Part shown: positions 1-8,758 of the stretch, piece after piece | Layout of the letters: the number at the start of each line of letters is the position of its first letter | Numbering within the stretch: position 1 is the stretch's first letter | Assembly (NCBI RefSeq): GCF_026125825.1 | Contig: NZ_JAHCKK010000017.1 | Coordinates: 1 to 63,974, forward strand | Direction of reading: 5' to 3' | Origin: Hydrogenophaga sp. | GTDB taxonomy: Bacteria > Pseudomonadota > Gammaproteobacteria > Burkholderiales > Burkholderiaceae_C | DNA length: 63,974 nucleotides | Program-made: the position numbers and the translations under genes | The notes under the pieces: model-generated | What the model was told of the DNA's origin: nothing | The model's database searches: none | The model's input: the letters and a program-made list of their open reading frames with translations, nothing else

Positions 1-864
1 GTGCTCTACAGGGAAATCAAGCAGAGCCTGACCGACCTGGAAAAGATGTTCGCGCTGATGGAAAAAGAGCGGGAGATCGCCGACGTGCCGGGCGCGCGGC
101 CGCTTCAGCTTTCGGGTCCGCCGGCCGTGGCGTTCGAGAACGTGCGCTTTTCCTACGAGCCGGCGCGCGAGATCCTGCACGGCATCAGCTTCGAGATTCC
201 GCCGGGCAAGACGGTGGCCGTCGTCGGCCCGTCAGGTTCGGGCAAGAGCACGCTGGCCCGCCTGCTTTACCGCTTCTACGACGTGAGCAATGCCGACGAG
301 GGCGGGCGCATCACCATCGATGGGCAGGACATCAAGGCCGTCACCCAGGCCAGTGTGCGCCAGGCCATCGGCATCGTGCCGCAGGACACGGTGCTGTTCA
401 ACGACACCATCGAATACAACATCCTCTATGGCCGCCCCGATGCGGGGCACGAAGCGGCGGTGCAGGCCGCCCAGGCGGCGCACATCCACCCGTTCATCCA
501 GCACCTGCCCCTGGGCTACGCGACCATGGTGGGCGAGCGCGGTCTCAAGCTCTCGGGTGGCGAGAAGCAGCGCGTGGCGATCGCCCGCACGCTGCTGAAG
601 AATCCGCCGATCCTGATTTTCGACGAGGCCACTTCGGCCCTGGATTCGGCCAATGAACGCGCGATCCAGGCCGAACTGAGAAGCGCGGCTCGCAACAAGA
701 CCACGCTGGTGATCGCGCACCGCCTCTCCACCGTGGTGGATGCGCACGAAATCCTGGTCTTGGTCAACGGCGACATCGTGGAGCGGGGTACCCACGCCGA
801 ATTGGTGACCCGGTCCGGGGTGTACGCGGGCATGTGGGCACTGCAGCAAAGCGGCAGCGACTGA
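1..864 (+). CDS. ATM1-type ABC exporter, C-terminal ATPase part (5' truncated by window edge)
   Basis: This is the nucleotide-binding half of a fused permease/ATPase ABC exporter; the membrane domain lies upstream of the window. The visible part begins in the linker after the last helix (REIKQSL...EKMFALM, typical of ATM1/HMT-type half-transporters). It carries Walker [10 protein letters not shown] at about residues 76-84, the signature LSGGEKQ near 184, Walker [12 protein letters not shown] near 205 and the H-loop histidine in VIAHRLS. ATM1-family exporters move glutathione or sulfur-containing compounds and metals across the inner membrane; the substrate here cannot be read from this part. 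The GTG at base 1 is only the first available codon, not the true start. Confidence 0.9.
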   Translation: MLYREIKQSLTDLEKMFALMEKEREIADVPGARPLQLSGPPAVAFENVRFSYEPAREILHGISFEIPPGKTVAVVGPSGSGKSTLARLLYRFYDVSNADEGGRITIDGQDIKAVTQASVRQAIGIVPQDTVLFNDTIEYNILYGRPDAGHEAAVQAAQAAHIHPFIQHLPLGYATMVGERGLKLSGGEKQRVAIARTLLKNPPILIFDEATSALDSANERAIQAELRSAARNKTTLVIAHRLSTVVDAHEILVLVNGDIVERGTHAELVTRSGVYAGMWALQQSGSD

Positions 865-918
865 TTGCGATTTCCCCTCAGGTCGTACCATTCCCGGCGG
901 CTCTGCGTCCGGCCGTTC

Positions 919-924
919 CATAAT
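919..924 (+). promoter_or_regulatory. -10-like hexamer close to the LysR start
   Basis: CATAAT lies 8 bases before the ATG at 933, and no Shine-Dalgarno sequence is present. If it is a sigma-70 -10 element, transcription would start about 2 bases before the start codon. No good -35 is visible, so this is a suggestion only. Confidence 0.35.
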
Positions 925-932
925 CGCCGTCC

Positions 933-1850
933 ATGGAAACCAAATGGCTCGAGGATTTTGTCAGCCTCGCCGAAACCCGCAGCTTCAGCCGTTCGGCGCA
1001 GCTGCGCCACGTGACCCAGCCCGCTTTTTCCCGGCGCATCCAGTCGCTGGAAGCCTGGGCGGGCACCGATCTGGTGGATCGCTCTTCGTACCCCACGCGC
1101 CTCACGCCCGCGGGCCAGACGCTGTATGACCAGGCACTGGAGATGCTGCAGGCGCTGCAAAGCACGCGCGCCACGCTGCGCGCCCACACCGCCGCCGCAC
1201 AGGACGTGATCGAATTCGCCGTCCCGCACACCCTGGCCTTCACCTTCTTCCCGTCCTGGCTCTCGGGTTTGCGCGAGACCTGCGGGCCGATCAAGAGCCG
1301 TTTGATCGCCATGAACGTGCACGACGCCGTGCTTCGTCTGGTGGAAGGCAGTTGTGACCTCCTGATCGCCTACCAGCACGCGGCCCAGCCCATCCAGCTC
1401 GATGCGGCCCGCTACGAGATGCTGCACCTGGGCTCGGAGGTGCTTTCACCCTATGTGCGTCCTGACGCGCAGGGCCTGCCGCAGTACGCGTTGCCGGGGT
1501 CGCCCCAGCAGCCGCTGCCCTACCTGGCCTATGCGCCGGGCGCCTACCTTGGGAGGGCGGTGGACCAGATGCTCAAGCAGAGCAGCACACCGGTGCACCT
1601 GGACCGCATCTACGAAACCGACATGGCCGAAGGCCTGAAAGCGATGGCCCTGGAAGGCCATGGCATCGCCTTCCTGCCAGCCAGCGCGGTTCGCAAGGAG
1701 GTGCGGGCCCGCAAGCTCGTGTCCGCCGGCGGGTCGCTGGAGACCGCACTGGACATCCGCATCTACCGCGAGCGGTCTTCCACGCGCAGGGCCAAAGGGC
1801 CGGTGGAACAGTTCTGGAATGACCTGCGCAAGAAGCTCGAAAGTCCCTGA
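933..1850 (+). CDS. LysR-family regulator, HypT/YjiE-like
   Basis: A 305-residue LysR-type transcription factor. The N-terminal winged helix-turn-helix is at residues 1-60 (METKWLEDF...TQPAFSRRIQSLE), followed by a periplasmic-binding-protein-like effector domain. The opening METKW.DF and the SQPAFSRRI-like helix resemble E. coli HypT (YjiE), the hypochlorite-responsive regulator; this is recalled resemblance, not an alignment. It lies between the ABC exporter and the glutamate importer, all on the same strand. Its target is unknown: control of the downstream gltIJKL genes is possible but unproven. There is no ribosome-binding site; a -10-like CATAAT sits 8 bases upstream. Confidence 0.85.
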   Translation: METKWLEDFVSLAETRSFSRSAQLRHVTQPAFSRRIQSLEAWAGTDLVDRSSYPTRLTPAGQTLYDQALEMLQALQSTRATLRAHTAAAQDVIEFAVPHTLAFTFFPSWLSGLRETCGPIKSRLIAMNVHDAVLRLVEGSCDLLIAYQHAAQPIQLDAARYEMLHLGSEVLSPYVRPDAQGLPQYALPGSPQQPLPYLAYAPGAYLGRAVDQMLKQSSTPVHLDRIYETDMAEGLKAMALEGHGIAFLPASAVRKEVRARKLVSAGGSLETALDIRIYRERSSTRRAKGPVEQFWNDLRKKLESP

Positions 1851-2131
1851 TCCATCTTGTCTCATAGGCGATACAGGCGATGCACCGCCAAGGCCATTGG
1901 GGAAAATCCGTACATGAATGGTTTGCATAATGGCCGCTGCAATCAGCATTGGATGCGAAGGATGCCGCTGGCTACAGTCGCGAGTTCCGCCTTTGACAGG
2001 GTGGGAATTCCCGGGTGGAACGGAGCTTGCGTAGGGAGCATCATGCAAAAGCCCCCCAACGCGACGACGTCGTTGAGCATCCGGTCCTGATCGCTGGTTC
2101 CATCATCTTTTCTACAAGCAAGGAGATCCCT
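1851..2131. other. 281-bp noncoding region upstream of gltI
   Basis: No convincing gene is present. It contains a possible extended -10 (TTTGCATAATG, 1922-1932) without a matching -35 and a 10-bp perfect palindrome ACGACGTCGT at 2064-2073. It is the likely promoter and control region of the glutamate importer, but no regulator site can be named. Confidence 0.4.
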
Positions 2132-3031
2132 ATGAAGAAACACCTGCTCGCTCTGGCCGTGACCACACTGGCCGTCGGCAGCGCCTTTGCACAGGCCGGC
2201 GACACACTGGCCAAGATCAAGGCGTCTGGCAGCGTGTCCCTGGGCGTGCGCGAGTCCTCCGGACTGGGCTACACGCTGGGCAACGGCAAGTACGTCGGTT
2301 TCCACACCGAAATGGGCGAAATCGTTCTGGCCGACATCCAGAAGCAGCTCGGCCTGGCCAAGCTCAATATCAACTACCAGCCGGTGACCTCGCAGAACCG
2401 CATCCCCCTGGTGCAGAACGGCACCGTCGATCTGGAGTGCGGCTCGACCACGAACAACGCCACGCGCCAGAAAGACGTGGCCTTCGCCGTGACCACCTAC
2501 GTGGAAGAGGTGCGCATCGCCGTCAAGGCCAACTCCGGCATCACCAGCATCAAGGACCTCAACGGCAAGACCGTGGCCACCACCACCGGCACCACCTCGG
2601 TGCAGACCCTGCGCAAGAACGAGCGCGCCGGCGGCATTGACTTCAAGGAAGTCTATGGCAAGGACCACGCCGACAGCTTCCTGGCGCTGGAAAGCGGCCG
2701 TGCCGACGCTTTCGTGATGGACGGCTCCATCCTGGCGGCCAACATCTCCAAGTCCAAGAACCCTGCCGACTACAAGATCGTGGGTGAAGTGCTGTCGGTC
2801 GAGCCGATCGCCTGCATGCTGCGCAAGGATGATCCGGCCTTCAAGAAGGCCGTGGACGACAGCATCAAGCGCCAGATCGCCGACGGTTCGCTGGCCAAGC
2901 TGTACGACAAGTGGTTCATGCAGCCCATTCCGCCAGCCAACGTGAAGATCGGCCTGCCCCTGTCCGATGCCACCAAGGCGGCCTGGGCCAACCCGAACGA
3001 CAAACCGATGGAAGACTACGCCAAGAAGTAA
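2132..3031 (+). CDS. gltI: Glutamate/aspartate ABC transporter, periplasmic binding protein
   Basis: A 299-residue solute-binding protein of the GltI type. A Sec signal peptide covers about residues 1-22 (MKKHLLALAV...GSAFAQA). The mature part has the family hallmark VDLECGSTTNN and the two-lobed SBP_bac_3 fold. It should capture glutamate and aspartate in the periplasm for the GltJK permeases and GltL ATPase encoded next. The ATG at 2132 is chosen because a clear AAGGAG (2120-2125) lies 6 bases upstream and the signal peptide begins there; an in-frame upstream extension to 2015 has no such support. A strong hairpin follows the gene, which may keep the binding protein more abundant than the permeases. 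Confidence 0.93.
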   Translation: MKKHLLALAVTTLAVGSAFAQAGDTLAKIKASGSVSLGVRESSGLGYTLGNGKYVGFHTEMGEIVLADIQKQLGLAKLNINYQPVTSQNRIPLVQNGTVDLECGSTTNNATRQKDVAFAVTTYVEEVRIAVKANSGITSIKDLNGKTVATTTGTTSVQTLRKNERAGGIDFKEVYGKDHADSFLALESGRADAFVMDGSILAANISKSKNPADYKIVGEVLSVEPIACMLRKDDPAFKKAVDDSIKRQIADGSLAKLYDKWFMQPIPPANVKIGLPLSDATKAAWANPNDKPMEDYAKK

Positions 3032-3047
3032 GCCACGCACCGAGCAG

Positions 3048-3084
3048 ACGCCCCTTCAAATGGACCCATTTGAAGGGGCGTTTT
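3048..3084 (+). terminator. Hairpin between gltI and gltJ (partial terminator or mRNA-stabilising stem)
   Basis: An inverted repeat CGCCCCTTCAAATGG (3049-3063) / CCATTTGAAGGGGCG (3066-3080) is followed by TTTT. The stem is about 13-14 bp with a tiny loop. It lies inside the importer operon, after the binding-protein gene, so leaky termination or 3'-end protection of gltI mRNA is more likely than full termination. Confidence 0.75.
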
Positions 3085-3146
3085 CGTGGCGCCCGCGCAA
3101 AAGCGCGGCGTGATCCGGACAAGCAACAGAGAGAAAAGGGGCTCCT

Positions 3147-3902
3147 ATGAGCTGGGATTGGCAGGTGTTCTGCGAGGACACCATTGAGCGGCAGCCGGTG
3201 GAGAGCTGCTTTGGCAAGGGGGGAGACATCACCTATCTGGACTGGATGCTCTCGGCCTGGGGCTGGACAGTGTCCGTGTCGCTGCTGGCGCTGCTGCTGG
3301 CGCTGGTGCTCGGCATCCTGATTGGCACGCTGCGCACGCTTCCCGACCGACCCATGGTGGTGCGGCTGGGCAATGCCTGGGTGGAGTTGTTCCGCAACAT
3401 CCCGTTGCTGGTGCAGATTTTCCTGTGGTACCACGTGGTGCCCACGATGTTCCCTGTCATGCGGGGCGTGCCCGGCTTCGTGCTGGTGGTCTTTGCCCTG
3501 GGCTTCTTCACCTCGGCGCGCATCGCCGAACAGGTGCGCTCGGGCATCCAGGCCCTGCCGCGCGGTCAGCGCTACGCGGGCATGGCCATGGGCTTTACCA
3601 CCTTCCAGTACTACCGCTATGTGCTGCTGCCCATGGCGTTTCGCATCATCATTCCGCCGCTGACCAGCGAGACCATGAACATCTTCAAGAACTCCTCGGT
3701 GGCGTTCGCGGTGTCGGTGTCGGAGCTGACCATGTTCGCGATGCAGGCGCAGGAAGAGACCTCGCGCGGCATCGAGGTGTACCTTGCCGTGACGGGCCTG
3801 TACATCATCTCGGCCTTCGCAATCAACCGCATCATGGCCTTCATCGAGAAGCGCGTGCGCATACCGGGCTTCGTCGTGGCAGGCGGAGCGGGAGGCCACT
3901 GA
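3147..3902 (+). CDS. gltJ: Glutamate/aspartate ABC transporter, inner-membrane permease 1
   Basis: A 251-residue permease of the HisMQ/GltJ family. It has a short N-terminal stretch with the charged motif ...WQVFCEDTIERQP..., then several hydrophobic helices (first at about 37-58) and the cytoplasmic EAA-type loop (QALPRGQRYAGMAMG) that contacts the ATPase. It should pair with GltK to form the channel. A purine-rich AAAAGGGG precedes the ATG. The stop codon (3900-3902) is one base from the gltK start, so translation is probably coupled. Confidence 0.92.
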   Translation: MSWDWQVFCEDTIERQPVESCFGKGGDITYLDWMLSAWGWTVSVSLLALLLALVLGILIGTLRTLPDRPMVVRLGNAWVELFRNIPLLVQIFLWYHVVPTMFPVMRGVPGFVLVVFALGFFTSARIAEQVRSGIQALPRGQRYAGMAMGFTTFQYYRYVLLPMAFRIIIPPLTSETMNIFKNSSVAFAVSVSELTMFAMQAQEETSRGIEVYLAVTGLYIISAFAINRIMAFIEKRVRIPGFVVAGGAGGH

Positions 3903-3903
3903 C

Positions 3904-4575
3904 ATGAACCTCAACCTCGACTTTTCCTTCTACAACTGGGACCTCATCAGCAACTTCGTGCTGAAGGGCCTGTACTTCAGCGTGATGCTGACTGTCGTGG
4001 CCACGCTGGGCGGCATCTTCTTTGGCACCATCCTGGCGCTGATGCGCCTGTCGGGCAAGAAGTGGCTGGACACGCCGGCCACGATCTACGTCAACGGCAT
4101 GCGCAGCATTCCGCTGGTGATGGTGATCCTCTGGTTCTTCCTGCTGGTGCCGCTGCTGATCGGGCGCCCCATCGGCGCGGAGGTGTCGGCCGTGGTCACC
4201 TTCATCGCCTTCGAGGCGGCCTATTTCAGCGAGATCATGCGCGCGGGCATCCAGTCGATCCCGCGCGGCCAGGTGTTCGCCGGCCAGGCGCTGGGCATGA
4301 GCTATGGGCAGAACATGAAACTGGTCGTGCTGCCGCAGGCGTTCCGCAACATGCTGCCGGTGCTGCTCACGCAGACCATCATCCTGTTCCAGGACACTTC
4401 GCTCGTCTACGCCATCGGTGCCTACGACATGCTCAAAGGCTTCGAGGTCGCAGGCAAGAACTTCGGCCGACCGATCGAGGCCTACCTGGCCGCCGCCGTG
4501 GTCTATTTCGTCATGTGTTACGCGCTGTCGTGGCTCGTCAAGCGGCTGCACAAGAAAATTGCCATCATTCGTTGA
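3904..4575 (+). CDS. gltK: Glutamate/aspartate ABC transporter, inner-membrane permease 2
   Basis: A 223-residue HisMQ-type permease, partner of GltJ. It contains about five hydrophobic segments and the EAA loop IQSIPRGQVFAGQALGMSYG that docks on GltL. Length and order match gltK of the gltIJKL importer. It starts one base after the gltJ stop and is followed 24 bases later by gltL, so the three are a single translational unit in all likelihood. Confidence 0.92.
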   Translation: MNLNLDFSFYNWDLISNFVLKGLYFSVMLTVVATLGGIFFGTILALMRLSGKKWLDTPATIYVNGMRSIPLVMVILWFFLLVPLLIGRPIGAEVSAVVTFIAFEAAYFSEIMRAGIQSIPRGQVFAGQALGMSYGQNMKLVVLPQAFRNMLPVLLTQTIILFQDTSLVYAIGAYDMLKGFEVAGKNFGRPIEAYLAAAVVYFVMCYALSWLVKRLHKKIAIIR

Positions 4576-4599
4576 TGCCATCGAAACCCAGGAATTGCA

Positions 4600-5337
4600 A
4601 TGATTGAACTCAAGAACGTCTCCAAGTGGTATGGCAGCGTCCAGGTGCTGACCGATTGCTCCACCAACATCCAGAAGGGCGAGGTCGTCGTGGTGTGCGG
4701 CCCGTCGGGCTCGGGCAAGTCGACCCTCATCAAGACCATCAACGCGCTCGAGCCTTTCCAGAAGGGTGAGATCACGGTCGATGGCATTGCGGTGCACGAC
4801 CCCAAGACCGACCTGCCCAAGCTGCGCAGCCGCGTGGGCATGGTGTTCCAGCACTTCGAGCTGTTCCCGCACCTGTCGGTGACGGAGAACCTCACGATCG
4901 CACAGATCAAGGTGCTGGGGCGCAGCCCGGACGAAGCCAAGAAGCGTGGGCTGAAGATGCTCGACCGCGTGGGCCTGTCGGCGCACAAGGACAAGTTCCC
5001 GGGCCAGCTGTCGGGTGGGCAGCAGCAGCGCGTGGCCATTGCACGCGCGCTGTCCATGGACCCCATCGTGATGCTGTTCGACGAACCCACCTCGGCGCTC
5101 GACCCCGAGATGGTCGGCGAGGTGCTGGACGTGATGGTCGGCCTGGCGCACGAGGGCATGACCATGATGTGCGTGACGCACGAGATGGGCTTTGCGCGCA
5201 AGGTCAGCAACCGCGTGATCTTCATGGACGTCGGCGGCAAGATCCTGGAGGATTGCTCCAAGGACGATTTCTTCGGCAAGCCCGAGGAACGCCAGCCGCG
5301 CACCAAGGACTTCCTCAACAAGATCCTGGCGCACTAA
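4600..5337 (+). CDS. gltL: Glutamate/aspartate ABC transporter, ATP-binding protein
   Basis: A 245-residue ABC ATPase of the polar amino-acid (GlnQ/HisP/GltL) group. It shows Walker [10 protein letters not shown] at 34-42, the Q-loop [12 protein letters not shown], signature [15 protein letters not shown] from about 137, Walker [14 protein letters not shown] and switch histidine CVTHEMGFA. It powers uptake through GltJK. It is the last gene of the operon; a GC-rich repeat hairpin follows directly. Confidence 0.93.
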   Translation: MIELKNVSKWYGSVQVLTDCSTNIQKGEVVVVCGPSGSGKSTLIKTINALEPFQKGEITVDGIAVHDPKTDLPKLRSRVGMVFQHFELFPHLSVTENLTIAQIKVLGRSPDEAKKRGLKMLDRVGLSAHKDKFPGQLSGGQQQRVAIARALSMDPIVMLFDEPTSALDPEMVGEVLDVMVGLAHEGMTMMCVTHEMGFARKVSNRVIFMDVGGKILEDCSKDDFFGKPEERQPRTKDFLNKILAH

Positions 5338-5358
5338 AAGGCAACCCCTGGCGCGTTC

Positions 5359-5400
5359 TGCGCGTCCCCCTCAAGGGGGGCGCACCCTGGGACCGGGAAA
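5359..5400. repeat. Intergenic GC hairpin repeat, copy 1
   Basis: The core is CCCCC-TCAA-GGGGG with an outer TGCG/CGCA pairing, followed by GCGCACCCTGGGACCGG. A related copy sits at 9640-9680 after htpX. Both lie directly after an operon, so they could act as Rho-independent-like stops lacking a T tract. Similar elements are, from memory, common in Comamonadaceae genomes. Confidence 0.55.
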
Positions 5401-5472
5401 ACCAGATTTTCGGGTGCCCTCGATTCGGGCGTGTCTTGCCGGCTGCATGTGGACGGATGGGAGAATACGGTC

Positions 5473-6516
5473 ATGAACCGCGCCACCGACACCCTCACGA
5501 TCACCCGACCCGACGACTGGCACCTCCACGTGCGCGATGGCGAAGCCTTGCACACCGTGGTGCCGCACACCGCCGCCCAATTTGGCCGCGCGATCATCAT
5601 GCCCAACCTGAAGCCGCCGGTGACCACGGCGGCGCAGGCCACGGCCTACCGCGACCGCATCCGCGCCGCCGTGCCCGAGGGCATGAGCTTCGAACCGCTG
5701 ATGACGCTCTACCTCACCGACAACCTGCCGCCCGAGGAAATTGCGCGCGCCAAGGATGCGGGCGTGGTCGCCCTCAAGCTTTATCCGGCGGGCGCCACCA
5801 CCAACAGCGATGCCGGTGTGACGGACATTCGCAAGACGTACAAGACGCTGGAAGCGATGCAGCGCGCCGGCTTGTTGCTGCTGGTGCACGGTGAAGTCAC
5901 GTCGCCCGACATCGATCTGTTCGACCGCGAGGCGGTGTTCATCGATGAACAATTGATTCCTCTGCGGCGCGACTTTCCCGAACTCAAGATCGTGATGGAG
6001 CACATCACCACCCGCGAGGCCGCGCAGTACGTGGGCGAGGCTGGCGCATTCACGGCCGCCACGCTCACGGCCCACCACCTGCTCTACAACCGCAATGCCA
6101 TCTTCACCGGTGGCATCCGCCCGCATTACTACTGCCTGCCGGTGCTCAAGCGCGAGACCCACCGCCAGGCGCTCGTGGCTGCCGCCACCAGCGGCAGCGA
6201 CCGCTTCTTCCTGGGCACCGACAGCGCGCCGCACCCGGCCCATCTGAAGGAGCACGCCACCGGCTGCGCCGGCTGCTACACCGCGCACGCCGCGATCGAA
6301 ATGTATGCCGAGGCCTTCGACTCGGTGGGCGCGCTGGACAAGCTCGAGGCTTTTGCCAGCTTCCACGGCCCGGCGTTCTACGGCCTTGCGCGCAACAGCG
6401 GCACCGTCACCCTCAAGCGCGAGAGCTGGACCACGCCCGAGAGCTTCCGGTTTGGTGAGGCCGATCTCAAGCCGCTGCGCGGTGGCGAGGCCTTGCCCTG
6501 GCGCCTGCAAGCCTGA
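5473..6516 (+). CDS. pyrC: Dihydroorotase (class II)
   Basis: A 347-residue dihydroorotase, which cyclises carbamoyl-aspartate to dihydroorotate in pyrimidine synthesis. The size matches the E. coli-type enzyme (348). Zinc ligands are visible in WHLHVRDGE (H17, H19), with the carboxylated lysine in [15 protein letters not shown] (about residue 102), histidines in VHGEV and EHITT, and the catalytic Asp in GTDSAPH. The ATG at 5473 is chosen over an in-frame GTG at 5431, because the conserved N-terminus begins there. The next gene follows after only 5 bases. Confidence 0.94.
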   Translation: MNRATDTLTITRPDDWHLHVRDGEALHTVVPHTAAQFGRAIIMPNLKPPVTTAAQATAYRDRIRAAVPEGMSFEPLMTLYLTDNLPPEEIARAKDAGVVALKLYPAGATTNSDAGVTDIRKTYKTLEAMQRAGLLLLVHGEVTSPDIDLFDREAVFIDEQLIPLRRDFPELKIVMEHITTREAAQYVGEAGAFTAATLTAHHLLYNRNAIFTGGIRPHYYCLPVLKRETHRQALVAAATSGSDRFFLGTDSAPHPAHLKEHATGCAGCYTAHAAIEMYAEAFDSVGALDKLEAFASFHGPAFYGLARNSGTVTLKRESWTTPESFRFGEADLKPLRGGEALPWRLQA

Positions 6517-6521
6517 CTCCC

Positions 6522-7277
6522 TTGGAACTGGCGCTCGACTGGAACGCGCCCTGGTTCGCACCCGTGGCCCATGACGGGCGGGCGGTGGCCGCATCTCTGG
6601 CGGGGGGGCAGCCCTGGCCGCAGGCGCTGGGTGGCGCCGCACCGGTGCGCTTCGTGCCGCAGGGCGAATTGCCCGTTGGCACCGCTTACGAGCAGTTCAT
6701 CTTCGAGACCGGCCGCGTGCCCACGCGCGAAAACCTGCACGACTTCTTCAATGGCCTGTGCTGGCGCCGTTTCCCGTTGACCAAGCAGCGCCTGAACCGG
6801 CTGCAGGCCGCGCAGATCGCCGCCGACGGCGTGCGCGCCGTGCGGGGCCCGGTGCGCGACGCGCTCACCCTGTTCGACGAAAACGCCGCGCTGCTGCAGG
6901 CCCCCGAGCCGCTCTGGGAGGCCTTGGCGGCCCGCGACTGGCTCCGCCTGTTCGTGACGCTGCGCCCCTTCTGGTCGCAGGCGCGGCTGGTGCTGTTCGG
7001 CCACGCCCTGCTGGAAAAACTGGTGGCGCCCTACAAGTCGATCACCGCCCACGTGTACCGTGCGCCGGTGCCGCCGTCGCTGGGCGACGACCTGGCCGCA
7101 TGGGATGCATGGCTGGCGCAGGGTCTGAGCTCGACGGTGCTGGCGACCAAACCGTTCACACCCCTGCCGGTGCTGGGCGTGCCGGGCTGGTGGCCGGCGA
7201 ACGAAGATCCCGCTTACTATGCCGACGCCAGGGTGTTTCGCCCCAGGCGCACCGATGCCCCGATGGACAACCCATGA
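6522..7277 (+). CDS. DUF3025 domain protein
   Basis: A 251-residue protein recognised as the DUF3025 family by its body: NLHDFFNGLCWRRFPLTKQRLN, then a C-terminal half ending in PVLGVPGWWPANEDPAYY. Function is unknown. The predicted start is TTG at 6522, five bases after the pyrC stop, with no better ATG in frame nearby. Its stop overlaps the ATG of the glutamine synthetase-like gene by ATGA, so pyrC, DUF3025 and that gene are likely co-transcribed. Confidence 0.8.
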   Translation: MELALDWNAPWFAPVAHDGRAVAASLAGGQPWPQALGGAAPVRFVPQGELPVGTAYEQFIFETGRVPTRENLHDFFNGLCWRRFPLTKQRLNRLQAAQIAADGVRAVRGPVRDALTLFDENAALLQAPEPLWEALAARDWLRLFVTLRPFWSQARLVLFGHALLEKLVAPYKSITAHVYRAPVPPSLGDDLAAWDAWLAQGLSSTVLATKPFTPLPVLGVPGWWPANEDPAYYADARVFRPRRTDAPMDNP

Positions 7278-8659
7278 CCCAGCCCGCCACGCCCTCCTGG
7301 TCCCACCTGAACCTGGCGCACGACGCCGATCGCGCCGAACTCGCCGCGCATTTCCGCGCCACCGGCGTGCGCGACGTGGAATGCCTGTTCGCCGACGTCA
7401 CCGGCTACCCGCGCGGCAAGCTCATGCCTGCGGCCAGTTTCGCCGCGGGTGGCGAGCTGCGCATCTGCCAGGCGATTCCCATGCAGTGCGTGACGGGCGA
7501 GTATTCCTACGACAAGGTCTTCCCCGACAGCGATCCCGACGTGCGCCTGGTGCCCGATCTCTCCACGCTCAAGCTCGCCCCCTGGGCCAGCGTGCCGCGC
7601 TACCTCGCGGTGCACGACTGCGTGGAACTCGACGGCAGCCTGTGCGAGTTCGCCCCGCGGTCGGTGCTCAAGAACGTGGTGGCGCGCTATCAGGCCCTGG
7701 GGCTGGCGCCCGTGGTCGCGCCGGAGATCGAGTTCTACCTGACCGCGGCCATGACCGACCCGGCCCAGCCGCTGACGGCACCGCTGGGGCGGGGCGGGCG
7801 GCCTGAGGTCGGACAGTCGGCTTTCAGCCTCAATGCGCTCAACGAGCTCGCGCCGTTCTGGGATGCGTTTTACGCCGCCATCGACGCGCTCGGCATCCGG
7901 GCCGATACCTGGCTTCACGAAGTCGGACCCTGCCAGTACGAGATCAACCTGCTGCACGGCGACCCGGTCGCCGTGGCCGACCAGGCCTTCCTGTTCAAGA
8001 CGGCGGCGCGCGAGATCGCGCTGCAACACGGTCTCAATGCGGTGTTCATGGCCAAGCCCCTGGCGGGCGAGGCGGGCAGTTCCATGCACCTGCACCAGAG
8101 CGTGGTGGATGCCCAAGGCCGCAACATCTTCAGCCAGGCCGATGGGTCCGAGAGCGAGGCCTTCCTGCACTACATCGGGGGCTTGCAGGCCTTCACGCCC
8201 GATCTCACGTTGATCTATGCACCCACCGTCAATTCCTACCGCCGCTATGTCGCGGGCAGCCAGGCACCGATCAACGTGGAATGGGGCCGCGACAACCGCA
8301 CCGCCGGGCTGCGCGTGCCCGTGAGCCCGCCGGTCGCGCGCCGGGTGGAGAACCGCCTGGCCGGCGCCGACGCCAACCCCTACCTGGCCATGGCTGCCAC
8401 CCTCGCAGCCGGTCTGGAGGGGCTGCAGACGCGCTGCCTGCCAGGCGAACCCGTGCAGGACAATGGCTACGACCTGCCTCGCGGCCTGCCGCGAACTTTT
8501 TTCACCGCCCACGAACAAATGGCCCAGAGCGCGCACGCGCCACGCCTGCTGGGCGAGCGTTTCGTGCGCGCCTACCTCGCGGTCAAGGCGCTGGAACACG
8601 AGAGCTTCCTCCATGAGATCAGCGCCTGGGAACGGCGTTTCCTGCTGCCCCAGGTGTGA
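7274..8659 (+). CDS. Glutamine synthetase family protein, PuuA-like (gamma-glutamylpolyamine synthetase type)
   Basis: A 461-residue member of the glutamine synthetase fold, closer to PuuA-type ligases than to GlnA. Visible signatures are the metal/glutamate site APEIEFYL, ATP-site GSSMHLHQS, and the C-terminal NSYRRY and NRTAGLRVP motifs. PuuA joins glutamate to putrescine at the start of polyamine breakdown; other relatives use ethanolamine or aromatic amines, so the substrate stays open. No other puu genes are nearby. The ATG at 7274 overlaps the DUF3025 stop by four bases. The long in-frame upstream extension is a shadow of that gene. Confidence 0.82.
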   Translation: MTQPATPSWSHLNLAHDADRAELAAHFRATGVRDVECLFADVTGYPRGKLMPAASFAAGGELRICQAIPMQCVTGEYSYDKVFPDSDPDVRLVPDLSTLKLAPWASVPRYLAVHDCVELDGSLCEFAPRSVLKNVVARYQALGLAPVVAPEIEFYLTAAMTDPAQPLTAPLGRGGRPEVGQSAFSLNALNELAPFWDAFYAAIDALGIRADTWLHEVGPCQYEINLLHGDPVAVADQAFLFKTAAREIALQHGLNAVFMAKPLAGEAGSSMHLHQSVVDAQGRNIFSQADGSESEAFLHYIGGLQAFTPDLTLIYAPTVNSYRRYVAGSQAPINVEWGRDNRTAGLRVPVSPPVARRVENRLAGADANPYLAMAATLAAGLEGLQTRCLPGEPVQDNGYDLPRGLPRTFFTAHEQMAQSAHAPRLLGERFVRAYLAVKALEHESFLHEISAWERRFLLPQV

Positions 8660-8689
8660 GTCGGGGTGTGCGCTCAAAGGCTGGCGCCG

Positions 8690-8719
8690 CTTGAAGAACC
8701 GCGTGGGCGGCCCCACTTA
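8690..8719 (+). promoter_or_regulatory. Putative sigma-32 (RpoH) heat-shock promoter of htpX
   Basis: CTTGAAG (8690-8696), 14 bases, CCCCACTTA (8711-8719). This nearly matches the E. coli sigma-32 consensus CTTGAAA-N11-16-CCCATNT. It places the transcript start about 30 bases before the htpX ATG, and htpX is a known heat-shock gene in enterobacteria. Confidence 0.7.
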
Positions 8720-8758
8720 TCATCCCGCAGTCGTCGATACCTAGAAACCGGAGTCCCC

